A DNA stretch of 64,000 nucleotides from an uncultured Treponema sp. (lineage in GTDB: Bacteria > Spirochaetota > Spirochaetia > Treponematales > Treponemataceae): assembly GCA_934667505.1 (NCBI GenBank), contig CAKULY010000009.1:11270-75269 (forward strand), given 5' to 3'. Of this stretch, positions 35,231 to 43,407 are shown piece by piece. Position numbers and translations under genes: made by a program. Under the pieces are notes generated by a model. It was given only the letters and a program-made list of their open reading frames with translations, was not told the origin of the DNA and did no database searches. Every line of letters begins with the position of its first letter. Within the stretch, counting starts at the first letter, position 1.

Positions 35231-37393
35231 ATGGTGGCTTTAACAGTTCGCAATTTATCTTTTACTTATAATGGCGCGGCAAAGCGAGCGGTTGACAATG
35301 TTACTTTCTCGTTGGAAAAAGGCTCTTATACAGCTTTAGTAGGTCTTAACGGCAGCGGAAAAAGCACGGTCGCAAAAATTATAGCAGGTCTTTTGGAGCC
35401 GGAAACTGGTTCCGTTGAAAATCAAAAAAATTATAGAATCGGCACTCTGTTTCAATCTCCAAAGGAGCAGATTATTTGCTCTACTGTTGCTAGGGATACA
35501 GGTTTTTCTCCTAGGATGATGTCTCTTGGCGAGGATGAAACGGAACTTAGAACTATAGAAAGTCTAAAAGTTACAGACATGCTTTCTTATGCAAACCATA
35601 AAACTATGTTTCTTTCGCTAGGGCAAACTCAAAAGGTTGCATTTAGTGGAATTCTTGCAATGGAGCCAGATATTTTAATAATGGACGAAGCTCTTTCGAT
35701 GATTGACCCGCAGTCTAAAATCGAAATGCTAGATTTTTTAGATAAACAAAATAAAAAAGGAGTAACCGTTGTTCATATAACGCATGAGATGGAAGCCGTA
35801 AAAAGGGCAGATAATATAATTTTTATGAAAGACGGGAAAAAAATCTGGCAAGGTGATAAAAATCAATTTCTTTTAGAAAAGGATTTGGCTTCACTCGTTT
35901 CCGGTCCTGATATTATTCCTGCAGAAACTAAGTTTGTTCCAAATTCTGAATCTGAGATTTCGTTCGCCGCAAAGGATATTTGTTTTTCTTATCCGCAAAA
36001 GGCGTCTTCCTGCTTAAATAATGTTTCGTTTTCTTTGTACAAAGGGACTTTGACCGCTCTTACCGGAGCAAGCGGCTCTGGTAAGTCAACCTTGCTTGAA
36101 ATCTGTTCTGGTCTTATAAAAAGTCAGAAGGGCGAAATTTATTGCGAAAAAAATCCTGCTTTGGCGCAGCAGAACAGCGATTCAGCGCTTTTTGAAAATT
36201 TTGCCGCTGACGATGTTGCCTTCGGTCCAAAAAATCAAGGCGTTGCTGGAAAAAAACTTCGCAAGCTTGTTGAAAACTCTATGAATCTTGCCGACTTGCC
36301 TTTTGAACAGTTTGCAAACCGTCAGACTTTTTGTATGAGCGGAGGCGAAAAAAGGCGGCTGGCAATTGCAGGCATTATAGCTCTTGATTCTTCTGTTATT
36401 TTTTTTGATGAGCCTACGGCGGCTTTAGACGGGCAGGCTCGTTTTAAGATTCTCCAGATGATGAAAAAACTTGCTCAAAGCGGAAAAACTGTGCTTTTTA
36501 GCACTCATCACCCAGACGAAGCTGACTTTGCAGACCGGGTTATTGCTCTTGAAAACGGCGCTGTTCAATTTGATACCGCAAACATTCAGGAAAAAGAACA
36601 AATTGGGCAAGATTCTGAAAAGTTTCCACAAAAGCGCGGACCGATGCCTTCTTCAAATATTTTAGAAGGACTTAGAAATTTTTCTTGCCAAAAAAAGAGT
36701 TCCGCCAAACAAAGCTGTCTGGAAAAACTGCCTGCGCTGTTAAACTTTTTTGTGTTTCTAACGCTTTTTACGCTTTCTTTAACGTTTAAACCGATTTTGC
36801 CTTCAATTTTAGTTTTTGCGATTTCGCTTGCTTATTCAATAATTGCAAAATATCCTTTTAAAAAAATGATTTTTTCTCTTTTAAAGATTTTGCCTTTTCT
36901 GTTTATATTCTGCGTGTTTCAAATGGCTTTTGCGCCTGCTCTGCCCGCAGAAAAGCTTTACCTTCCATATAAATACTTTTCAGTTTCAATGAGCAAAATT
37001 CTTTTGTGCGTTAGAACTGTAATTCACACTGAAGCAGCTTTGTGCTGCATCTGCGGATTTTTTGCTACAGTTTCTGAAGAAAAATTTGTTAATTCTGTGG
37101 AATCAATTGTAAAGCCGTTAAAAGTTTTCCATTTTTCTGTAAATAAAATTGTTCTTATGGCAGAACTTACGTTCCGCTTTATTCCATTGCTTGTGGACGA
37201 AGCTTCTTGCATTGTAAAAACACAGCTTATCCGCGGAGGCTTAAGAAAGTCAAAAGGATTTTTTTCAAGAATTTTTATGATGCTGCCGCTGTTCGTTCCT
37301 CTTATAATTCAAACTTTGAACCGTGCGGAAAAACTTGCAGACGCAGTTATAGTCCGAAGTCCTGTAGATAGCGAAAAAGATTCAAAATCTTAA
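35231..37393 (+). CDS. ECF transporter energising module, fused A-A'-T (two ATPases plus EcfT)
   Basis: One 720-residue chain carries both ECF ATPases and the membrane T subunit. First ATPase (about 1-225): Walker A GLNGSGKST, Q-loop LFQSPKEQII, signature LSLGQTQKVAFSGIL, Walker B ILIMDEALS. Second (about 235-460): GASGSGKSTLL, signature MSGGEKRRLAIAGI, VIFFDEPTAALD and switch His in FSTHHPDE. From about 490 a hydrophobic EcfT-like domain with the coupling segment TQLIRGGLRKSKG. ECF importers take up vitamins or metals with a separate S subunit, which is not adjacent, so the substrate is unknown. These are normally separate genes. Confidence 0.88.
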   Translation: MVALTVRNLSFTYNGAAKRAVDNVTFSLEKGSYTALVGLNGSGKSTVAKIIAGLLEPETGSVENQKNYRIGTLFQSPKEQIICSTVARDTGFSPRMMSLGEDETELRTIESLKVTDMLSYANHKTMFLSLGQTQKVAFSGILAMEPDILIMDEALSMIDPQSKIEMLDFLDKQNKKGVTVVHITHEMEAVKRADNIIFMKDGKKIWQGDKNQFLLEKDLASLVSGPDIIPAETKFVPNSESEISFAAKDICFSYPQKASSCLNNVSFSLYKGTLTALTGASGSGKSTLLEICSGLIKSQKGEIYCEKNPALAQQNSDSALFENFAADDVAFGPKNQGVAGKKLRKLVENSMNLADLPFEQFANRQTFCMSGGEKRRLAIAGIIALDSSVIFFDEPTAALDGQARFKILQMMKKLAQSGKTVLFSTHHPDEADFADRVIALENGAVQFDTANIQEKEQIGQDSEKFPQKRGPMPSSNILEGLRNFSCQKKSSAKQSCLEKLPALLNFFVFLTLFTLSLTFKPILPSILVFAISLAYSIIAKYPFKKMIFSLLKILPFLFIFCVFQMAFAPALPAEKLYLPYKYFSVSMSKILLCVRTVIHTEAALCCICGFFATVSEEKFVNSVESIVKPLKVFHFSVNKIVLMAELTFRFIPLLVDEASCIVKTQLIRGGLRKSKGFFSRIFMMLPLFVPLIIQTLNRAEKLADAVIVRSPVDSEKDSKS

Positions 37394-37448
37394 AGATTTT
37401 TTTTGACGTAACTTGTTTAAGGTCTTAAAATAAAGTCTGAGGTATTTT

Positions 37449-37973
37449 ATGCTTGAAATGGCTAAAGTTAGATTTGTATTAGCAGTGGTTTCTTCTGTTC
37501 TGTATTTTTTAATTTTGATTTCAATTCCTTTTAGAACAAAAATTATTCTTTCAAAAGCTGGAAAAAAATTGGTTGGTGGAAAAGTTCACGCTCTTGTTCT
37601 TCCTGTTTTTATAATGGTTTGCAGTTTTTTATTGATATTCATAGTTTATTTTAAGGAGCTTTCGTTTATCGTTGATCTTGTAACGTGCTTGGTAGGTCTT
37701 TTAGGAGGCGCAATGGGCTCAGAAGAAGCCGCTCTTGCAAATATAAGCGGGCTTTATGAAAACGGACTTGTAGGAGCAAGTCACTATTTGCCGCTGAAAG
37801 AAATTTATCACGTAAAAGAATTCGACTGGACTAAAGAGGACTGGGAAAAGTCTGATAAGAGGGTATTCCATGTTGTTACTGATAAGAGAGGAACAATTCC
37901 TTTTGTTTGCAGCAGCGAAGAAGAATGTAAGGAAATGCTGGAAGTTTTAAAAAAGATTTTAAAGACAGCGTGA
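37449..37973 (+). CDS. Membrane protein of unknown function
   Basis: The 174-residue protein has two to three hydrophobic segments (RFVLAVVSSVLYFLILISI, HALVLPVFIMVCSFLLIFIVYF, FIVDLVTCLVGLLGG) in the first ~95 residues. A soluble C-terminal half follows (YLPLKEIYHVKEFDW...RVFHVVTDKRGTIPFVCSSEEECKEMLEVLKKIL), which looks like the small beta-sheet domain seen in YcxB-type proteins. GAGG precedes the ATG. It lies 56 bases after the ECF gene and may share its transcript, but it does not look like an S component. Confidence 0.65.
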   Translation: MLEMAKVRFVLAVVSSVLYFLILISIPFRTKIILSKAGKKLVGGKVHALVLPVFIMVCSFLLIFIVYFKELSFIVDLVTCLVGLLGGAMGSEEAALANISGLYENGLVGASHYLPLKEIYHVKEFDWTKEDWEKSDKRVFHVVTDKRGTIPFVCSSEEECKEMLEVLKKILKTA

Positions 37974-38020
37974 TTTTTTGTTCGCAAAATTGACAATTCA
38001 GAAAAATCAGAAAAAAACAC

Positions 38021-38049
38021 TAGACAAAACTTTTTGACTTTGCTATATT
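38021..38049 (+). promoter_or_regulatory. Promoter of the tRNA-Cys gene
   Basis: TAGACA and TATATT are separated by 17 bases, ending 11 bases before the tRNA 5' end. Confidence 0.55.
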
Positions 38050-38060
38050 AATAGCACTAC

Positions 38061-38132
38061 GGCGTCTTACCCAAGTGGGAAGGGGATGGTCTGCAAAACC
38101 ACTATGAAACAGTTCGATTCTGTTAGACGCCT
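38061..38132 (+). tRNA. tRNA-Cys (GCA)
   Basis: A full cloverleaf can be drawn: acceptor GGCGTCT / AGACGCC, an anticodon arm with loop CTGCAAA and anticodon GCA, a T-arm with GTTCGATTC and discriminator U. The D-loop contains CCAAGTGGGAAGG. CCA is not encoded. It has its own promoter and terminator. Confidence 0.93.
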
Positions 38133-38135
38133 TTT

Positions 38136-38166
38136 AAGGTATTCCGATTCGGGATACCTTTTTTTA
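38136..38166 (+). terminator. Rho-independent terminator after tRNA-Cys
   Basis: AAGGTATTCC pairs with GGGATACCTT (one G-U) around a GATTC-type loop, followed by a T-run. It starts directly after the tRNA. Confidence 0.8.
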
Positions 38167-38168
38167 TT

Positions 38169-38238
38169 TAGGGTTATCAAAGCCCTAAAAACGCCTGAGC
38201 AAAGGTCTTGAGCGAAAGTGTGTCTTAATCAGGCGTAT
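38169..38238 (+). repeat. Dispersed double-hairpin repeat, family 2, copy 1
   Basis: A small stem (AGGGTT...AGCCCT) is followed by a larger one with arms ACGCCTGA / TCAGGCGT around GGTCTTGAGCG. It aligns over about 70 bases with copies at 45784-45853 and 58808-58878. Two more stems follow it (ATCCGGAA/TTCCGGAT at 38237-38258 and CAGACTG/CAGTCTG at 38262-38290). Confidence 0.65.
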
Positions 38239-38300
38239 CCGGAAGTAAGATTCCGGATTTCCAGACTGGTCATGGCAAAGCCGCAGTCTGTTTACATATA

Positions 38301-38416
38301 AAAAGGGGCTGTCTAATAAGTGTATTTTATGGTAGACCTTGAAGTTGCAAAACTTATTTACAGAAGGTTTTACAATTTCAATTACCGCAAATTTTACTTA
38401 TTAGACAGCCCCTTTT
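38301..38416. mobile_element. Miniature inverted-repeat element (MITE-like), 116 bp
   Basis: It is bounded by a perfect 21-bp inverted repeat whose core is GGGGCTGTCTAATAAGT, with 74 bases of A/T-rich non-coding DNA between. GGGxCTGTCT-type ends are typical of several insertion-sequence families, so this is probably a non-autonomous derivative. No target duplication is evident. It could alternatively act as a bidirectional terminator. Confidence 0.6.
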
Positions 38417-38440
38417 CTTTTGGGTAGATTGAAATTGGTG

Positions 38441-39055
38441 CTATTCTCCAAGCAATTCAAGAAGTTTGTTCGCTGCTAATTTTTTCAATATTTTTGACAT
38501 ACTGAAATTATCTTTTAAATCGTTAACAGTTTCGTATTTTCCAGATTCTTTTGTAAATGGAACTGTGCTATCAGAATAAGAATCCCATTCGTTTGCCAAG
38601 TATAAAATATTCCATACAGATTTTTTTAGCGTTAAAGTCTTTGTCTTTCCGTTGTCGTCTTCTACTTGCATTGAAGAAGAGCCTTCTTCAAAAGTTTTTA
38701 ATACATAAGGCTTTTTTCCTGCTGTAACAGCTCCAAATATTTCACTTATTGTGCTGTCTGATGTATTGTCCAGTACTGATATAACTACGTTTAATCCCTT
38801 TTTTAAAGTAGTCTTTTCAGAACTATTCCCTATTTGTACAGATTTTTCTTGTGTTGCATAGTAGCAATAAATATCTAGTTTTGAATCACTGTCTGCTGTG
38901 GTTGGCATTTTAACTGTAGTATTGCACCATTTGTTTGTTGGTCCTGTTAATTCGTCTATAATATCTTTGTTGCATCCTGCAAAAGACATTGCGCAAAGCA
39001 TAGCGATAACTAGCGAAATAACTGAAATCAGCCTTTGTGTTTTATTTTTTTTCAT
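38441..39055 (-). CDS. Lipoprotein of unknown function
   Basis: The product has 204 residues from the Met 5 nt after GGGAGA; a start 17 codons upstream would precede the signal peptide. Signal MKKNKTQRLISVISLVIAML with lipobox SFAGCNK. The mature part is Ser/Thr/Asp/Lys rich with strand-like segments (NTTVKMPTTADSDSKLDIYCYYA, EKTTLKKGLNVVISVLD) and no known motif. It has a consensus promoter that carries an inverted repeat around the -10, so it is likely regulated. It is divergent from the propeller cyclase. Confidence 0.72.
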   Translation of the reverse strand: MKKNKTQRLISVISLVIAMLCAMSFAGCNKDIIDELTGPTNKWCNTTVKMPTTADSDSKLDIYCYYATQEKSVQIGNSSEKTTLKKGLNVVISVLDNTSDSTISEIFGAVTAGKKPYVLKTFEEGSSSMQVEDDNGKTKTLTLKKSVWNILYLANEWDSYSDSTVPFTKESGKYETVNDLKDNFSMSKILKKLAANKLLELLGE

Positions 39056-39078
39056 AGAAATCTCCCATAAAACTAAAA

Positions 39079-39120
39079 TATGATGAAAACAATTATATGT
39101 CATCATAGTTTTATTGTCAA
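39079..39120 (-). promoter_or_regulatory. Consensus promoter with overlapping operator for the lipoprotein gene
   Basis: On the minus strand TTGACA (39115-39120) and TATAAT (39092-39097) are spaced 17 bases apart. An 8-bp inverted repeat, TATGATGA (39079-39086) and TCATCATA (39100-39107), brackets the -10. Confidence 0.65.
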
Positions 39121-39145
39121 AATATATTGATTATTATGTTGCGGA

Positions 39146-39174
39146 TTGTCAAAAAACAAATTTGATTTTATAAT
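39146..39174 (+). promoter_or_regulatory. Promoter of the propeller cyclase gene
   Basis: TTGTCA and TATAAT are separated by 17 bases, 12 bases before the ATG. This leaves a leader of only about 6 nt with no Shine-Dalgarno. Confidence 0.55.
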
Positions 39175-39186
39175 TTTTCTATTAAA

Positions 39187-42100
39187 ATGAAAAAAAATTT
39201 ATTGTTTATTGGCTTTTATTTATTTTTGGCGTCGGTTGGGTTTGCCCAGTTTTCAAGCATTAATAATTATGTAACACGAACTTGGTCTTCCGCGGATGGA
39301 CTTCCGGGAAATTCGGTTCTGGATATTCTTCAGTCAAAAGACGGCTATCTTTATTTTGGAACTTACGAATGTCTTGTAAAGTTTGACGGTTTTGAATTTC
39401 AGAATTTGAACAAATATTCAGATTCAAAGATGGATTTTATTTCCGCGCGCTCGATTTTTGAAGATTCCAACGGATTTATGTGGATTGGCTCGAACGACGA
39501 AGGAATCCAGAAATTTTCAAGAGATTCTGTGGAGCATATTTCTACGGAAAACGGACTTCCGAACAATTCTGTGCGCGGTTTTGTGGAAGACCGCTTTGGC
39601 AATGTCTGGGTGGGAACTGCTTCCGGCGTTGTGTACATTACTCCCGAAGGTTCTGTTGTAAAGCCTGCCGCTTCTGAAAAGACTGATATTTCGCACGTTA
39701 TTGTAAGCCAGCTTTACTGCGATACCGCCGGAAGAATCTGGATGCTTACAACTGAGGAAAACGGAATTTATCTTTATTCGGGGAATTCTTTTCAGCGTTT
39801 TGAAAATCTGAATTATCTTGGAAATTTTATTCCTTCTTCAATTTCGCAGGACAGAAAAGGAAACTTTTGGTTCGGTCTTGGCGCAAACGGTGTTGTAAAA
39901 GTTTCTAACGGAGTGATTGACAAAATCAAGTCTGGAACGATTATTGACTACGAGCCAACAAAATGTATTTATCCGGATTCAAGCGGTTCTATGTGGTTTG
40001 GAACGGAACGCGGCTTGGTTCTTTTTAGCGATGGCGTTTACACAACTTACGATGACAATACGCAGATTCAAAATGCTTCAATTAATAAGATTTTGGAGGA
40101 CCGCGAGCACAATATCTGGGTTGCAACTGACAATGGCGGAATCGGCAAAATCAGCCTTGGAAAGTTTAGGATGAACAAACTTTCTTCCCCTGTAAATGCA
40201 ATCTGCGAGGACAAAAATAACCGCGTCTGGCTTGGAACGGACGAGGGGCTTCTTTGCTATGAAAACGATTTGAGCGTTCAAAACGAGCTTACGGATTTCT
40301 GCAAAAATGTGCGGATTCGCCATGTTGGAGTTGCGCAAAACGGCGATATTCTGGTCAACTGCTATTCAAAGCCGGCTCAGATTCGCTATACAAAAGAAGG
40401 AATTTTAAGCTGGTCGACGGATGAAAATCTTGCGGGAAATAAGACCCGCGTTTCAATCGAAACACAAAACGGCGACATTTACTGCGGAACAACAACCGGG
40501 CTTTCTGTTATTCACAAGGACGGAACGATAAAAAACTTTGCCGACGAAGACGGCTTTGACAACAAATATATAATGTGCATTTATCAGGACAACGACGGAT
40601 TTGTTTGGGTTGGAACTGACGGCGGCGGAGTTTACCTAATGAAGGACGATGCGGTTGTAAAGAAAATCTCAACTGATTCGGGGCTTGCTGGAAACGTTGT
40701 CTTTAAAATTTCGCAGGATATTGAAGGTCGCTATTGGATTTGCACAGGCTCTGGAATTTCTTGCTTTAAAGGAAATGCAAAATCTCTTGTTGAAAGCGGG
40801 TTTGTTGAAAATGGGGCTGTTGCAGCGGAAACATCTGAATCTGGCGGAAATCCTGGCTTTGTAAATCTGACTTCTGCAAACGGACTTGGCTCGGATGCGA
40901 TTTTTCAGCTTCTTGTGGACGAAAACGATTACGCCTGGATGATTAGCAACCGCGGGATTTCTTCTGTGGATTTTAACGATATTCTAAAAGTTGTGGATGG
41001 AAAAATTCAGCATATCGACTGCAAATTCTACAATCAGAATGACGGATTAAAATCTTCGGGAACAAATTCAACCGCCCTTAGCATGAAAGACAAATACGGT
41101 CGGCTCTGGTTTACAATGGCTGACGGTTTTGCGGTTTATGACCCGGTTCGCACAAATGTTTCTTCAATTTTGCCGATAATTCAGATTGTTGGAATAAATG
41201 TTGATGACAAAGTGTATAAAACTTTTAACAAGCCGATTGAAATTCCTGCTGGCACAAAGCACATCGACATAAAATTTACGGGCTTGAGCTTTACGGCGAG
41301 CGACCGGAACCGTTTTTCGTATATGCTTGAAGGCTATGATTCGGATTTTTCTGAGCTGACGGCGTTCCGCACGGTTTCGTTCACAAATCTAAAGCCTGGA
41401 AAATACACTTTTAAAGTCAATGTTATAAACGGCGACGGCGTAGAATCGGAAGAGCCGGCTTCGGTTGTGCTGATTCAAAAGGCATTTTTTTATCAGAAAG
41501 CGTGGTTCTGGGTTTTGGTTGCTCTGGTTGTTGCCGGAATAATTGTTTTCAGCTTCTTTTTGCTTTCTTATAATAATAAGAAAAGACGGCTTGTTCTTGA
41601 AACGGAAATTCAAAAGGCAACGGTCGAGCTTGAGATGGCAAAAGATGATTCTGACCGCTTGCTTAAAAATATTCTTCCAGTTTCGATTGCGGAAAGGATG
41701 AAAGGGCTTGCCGGCGAAAAAACAATCGCTGATGTTTTTGACAATGTTACAATTCTTTTTTCTGATATTGTGGGCTTTACAAAAAAAACGAGCAACGAGT
41801 CGGCGGAAGATATTGTAAAATCCTTGAATGACTTGTTTTCTCGCTTTGATGAGCGGGCGGAGCAGATGGGCGTTGAAAAAATCAAGACGATTGGAGACTC
41901 TTACATGGCGGCTTGCGGCGTTCCTTCAAAAAATGAAAACCACGCACTTGTGATGTTTAATTTTGCGCTTGGAATGTACAAAGATTTGGAAGAATACAAC
42001 AAGACTGCAAAAATAAAGTTTGAAATAAGAATCGGATTGAATTCCGGCAAGGTTATTGCTGGTGTAATCGGTCTTAATAGATTTATCTACGACATTTGGG

Positions 42101-42273
42101 GCGACGCCGTTAATGTTGCAAGCCGGATGGAATCCTGCTGCACGCCGGGTCACATAAGATTCACAGATTCCGTCAAAAAAAATCTTGAAAAACAACATAT
42201 TTCCTTTGACTACAAAAAAGAAGAATGCGACGTAAAAGGCAAAGGAATTATGATGACGTATGAGATTGAGTAG
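39187..42273 (+). CDS. Class III adenylate cyclase with two-component-type beta-propeller sensor
   Basis: The 1028-residue protein has a signal peptide ending GFAQ. About 650 residues of Reg_prop repeats follow (VWVGTASGVVYI, MWFGTERGLVLF, VWLGTDEGLLCY, VWVGTDGGGVYL, with preceding D.. GLP/GLxxNxV), then a Y_Y_Y domain (about 665-760), one membrane helix (AWFWVLVALVVAGIIVFSFF, near 775-800), a coiled coil, and a cyclase domain. Catalytic features: metal Asp in FSDIVGF and KTIGDSYM, adenine Lys in EKIKT with Asp in YDIWGD, and Asn/Arg in NVASRM, all adenylate-type. The sensor type usually drives histidine kinases for glycan sensing; here it should control cAMP synthesis. Confidence 0.9.
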   Translation: MKKNLLFIGFYLFLASVGFAQFSSINNYVTRTWSSADGLPGNSVLDILQSKDGYLYFGTYECLVKFDGFEFQNLNKYSDSKMDFISARSIFEDSNGFMWIGSNDEGIQKFSRDSVEHISTENGLPNNSVRGFVEDRFGNVWVGTASGVVYITPEGSVVKPAASEKTDISHVIVSQLYCDTAGRIWMLTTEENGIYLYSGNSFQRFENLNYLGNFIPSSISQDRKGNFWFGLGANGVVKVSNGVIDKIKSGTIIDYEPTKCIYPDSSGSMWFGTERGLVLFSDGVYTTYDDNTQIQNASINKILEDREHNIWVATDNGGIGKISLGKFRMNKLSSPVNAICEDKNNRVWLGTDEGLLCYENDLSVQNELTDFCKNVRIRHVGVAQNGDILVNCYSKPAQIRYTKEGILSWSTDENLAGNKTRVSIETQNGDIYCGTTTGLSVIHKDGTIKNFADEDGFDNKYIMCIYQDNDGFVWVGTDGGGVYLMKDDAVVKKISTDSGLAGNVVFKISQDIEGRYWICTGSGISCFKGNAKSLVESGFVENGAVAAETSESGGNPGFVNLTSANGLGSDAIFQLLVDENDYAWMISNRGISSVDFNDILKVVDGKIQHIDCKFYNQNDGLKSSGTNSTALSMKDKYGRLWFTMADGFAVYDPVRTNVSSILPIIQIVGINVDDKVYKTFNKPIEIPAGTKHIDIKFTGLSFTASDRNRFSYMLEGYDSDFSELTAFRTVSFTNLKPGKYTFKVNVINGDGVESEEPASVVLIQKAFFYQKAWFWVLVALVVAGIIVFSFFLLSYNNKKRRLVLETEIQKATVELEMAKDDSDRLLKNILPVSIAERMKGLAGEKTIADVFDNVTILFSDIVGFTKKTSNESAEDIVKSLNDLFSRFDERAEQMGVEKIKTIGDSYMAACGVPSKNENHALVMFNFALGMYKDLEEYNKTAKIKFEIRIGLNSGKVIAGVIGLNRFIYDIWGDAVNVASRMESCCTPGHIRFTDSVKKNLEKQHISFDYKKEECDVKGKGIMMTYEIE

Positions 42274-42284
42274 TGTGTGATGGG

Positions 42285-42324
42285 AAAAACGCCTTTCTAA
42301 AATAAATCTAGAAAGGCGTTTTTT
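42285..42324. terminator. Bidirectional terminator between the cyclase and the small gene at 42349
   Basis: AACGCCTTTCTA pairs with TAGAAAGGCGTT and both sides carry A- or T-runs, so it can end transcription from either strand. Confidence 0.75.
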
Positions 42325-42348
42325 GTTCAGTATTTTAAAATTAACGAT

Positions 42349-42555
42349 TTATTTTTTTTCTGTAAAAAGACTTAGGATGTCATGACACCCAAGTGTTTTT
42401 GCAAAATCGGGAAATTTTTCTAAAGCAGCTTTTAGAATGTCGTTGCGCATAGGTTTTCCATTTCCTGGTGTTGTGAACTCTAATTTTGTTCCTTTGTTTA
42501 ATCGTTTTCCGTTTTGATATATGTCATTTCTTAAAAAGTATTCCAAAAATGCCAT
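42349..42555 (-). CDS. Small protein of unknown function
   Basis: The product has 68 residues (MAFLEYFLRNDIYQNGKRLN...). An AGGAGG Shine-Dalgarno 7 bases before the ATG strongly supports translation. The middle (LNKGTKLEFTTPGNGKPMRNDIL) and end (FPDFAKTLGCHDILSLFTEKK) show no motif I know. It is downstream of another small gene on the same strand and may be in one transcript controlled by the neighbouring XRE repressor. Confidence 0.6.
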   Translation of the reverse strand: MAFLEYFLRNDIYQNGKRLNKGTKLEFTTPGNGKPMRNDILKAALEKFPDFAKTLGCHDILSLFTEKK

Positions 42556-42653
42556 AATTCATCCTCCTAAAATATATATTTTTATATCTATTGATTTGAA
42601 AATAGATTTTTTTTATTTCCTGTAATTATTATTTTAATTTATTTGCAATTACA

Positions 42654-42875
42654 TTAATCGCCTAGAAAATCATCTGGATCATATCCATCATCAAGTTGTG
42701 CTAGATAACCACGAGCAAAATTTTCATAATCTCTTTTTGTTGCTTGTTCGTCTTCGTATTCTTCTAACACGTTATCAGCTGTATTTGAGTCCAATTCATT
42801 TTTGTTGCGGTAGTTAGAGTATCCAGATTTTAATATTTCTAGTTCTTCTTTGTATTCTGCTAAAGTTGTAACCAT
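42654..42875 (-). CDS. Small acidic protein of unknown function
   Basis: The 73-residue product is rich in Glu, Asp and Tyr (MVTTLAEYKEELEILKSGYSN, ending DGYDPDDFLGD) and is probably helical. GGAGG precedes the ATG. It is divergent from the XRE regulator across a promoter space with two operator-like palindromes, so repression by that regulator is likely. Confidence 0.6.
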   Translation of the reverse strand: MVTTLAEYKEELEILKSGYSNYRNKNELDSNTADNVLEEYEDEQATKRDYENFARGYLAQLDDGYDPDDFLGD

Positions 42876-42897
42876 AAAGACCTCCGTAAAATTGTTT

Positions 42898-42944
42898 GTA
42901 CTTAATTAAGTGTTTGTATAATTATATACACTTTTATAAGTGTA
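42898..42944. promoter_or_regulatory. Two operator-like palindromes in the divergent XRE promoter
   Basis: GTACTTAATTAAGTGT (42898-42913) and ACACTTTTATAAGTGT (42928-42943) share the consensus ACACTTwwTwAAGTGT. Their centres are 30 bases apart, about three helical turns on one face. They lie between the divergent starts of the XRE gene and the small acidic gene. Confidence 0.6.
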
Positions 42945-42983
42945 AAAGTAAATAAAAAACGCTTAAAAAAGTATACTCCAGAT

Positions 42984-43301
42984 ATGTCTTTTTCAGAAAA
43001 TCTAAGAGATTTATTAGATTACAAGGGAATTGAGTTAAAGGAACTTTCCGCAGGAACTGGAATAAGTAAAAATACTTTAGACAATTATCTTTCGGGGCAA
43101 AAATCTCTTCCAAATATTGAAAATGGAGTGAAAATAGCCAAATTTTTAGGAGTTTCGGCAGAATATTTGGTATACGGAAATTCGTTTGTTTTGGAAAGTC
43201 AAGATTCCTTGGAAAAGATTGTTTCAGATTTAAAAAAACTTAATAAAACAGATTTTTTTTCTATAGCAAACATAGTTAATTCTTTGGCAAAAAATAAATG
43301 A
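42984..43301 (+). CDS. XRE-family (Cro/CI-type) transcriptional regulator
   Basis: The 105-residue protein has an N-terminal helix-turn-helix, FSENLRDLLDYKGIELKELSAGTGISKNTLDNYLSGQKSLP, followed by IENGVKIAKFLGVSAEYLVYG, a classic HTH_3 layout. The C-terminal ~40 residues probably dimerise. No Shine-Dalgarno is present; TATACT (42972-42977) ends 6 bases before the ATG, so the mRNA is probably leaderless. Palindromic operators just upstream suggest autoregulation and control of the divergent small genes. Confidence 0.85.
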   Translation: MSFSENLRDLLDYKGIELKELSAGTGISKNTLDNYLSGQKSLPNIENGVKIAKFLGVSAEYLVYGNSFVLESQDSLEKIVSDLKKLNKTDFFSIANIVNSLAKNK

Positions 43302-43371
43302 TTCTGTTGTTTTTCAAGGTTATATGTTGAAAAACTCTATGGGGATGTTGGGATAGCTTTTTCAGATTTAT

Positions 43372-43401
43372 TTGACAACTCTCCGAATGTGTAATTATAA
43401 T
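43372..43401 (+). promoter_or_regulatory. Consensus promoter of brnT, probably leaderless
   Basis: TTGACA and TATAAT with an 18-base spacer; the -10 ends 6 bases before the ATG at 43408, so transcription should start at about the initiation codon. Confidence 0.6.
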
Positions 43402-43407
43402 ATAATT

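Noticed and set aside
37449..37973. The membrane protein after the ECF fusion as its S component
   Set aside because: It has only two to three hydrophobic segments, not the six expected of an S subunit, and half of it is soluble.
38301..38416. Target-site duplication around the 116-bp element
   Set aside because: The bases flanking the inverted repeats (ACATATA and CTTTTGG) do not match.
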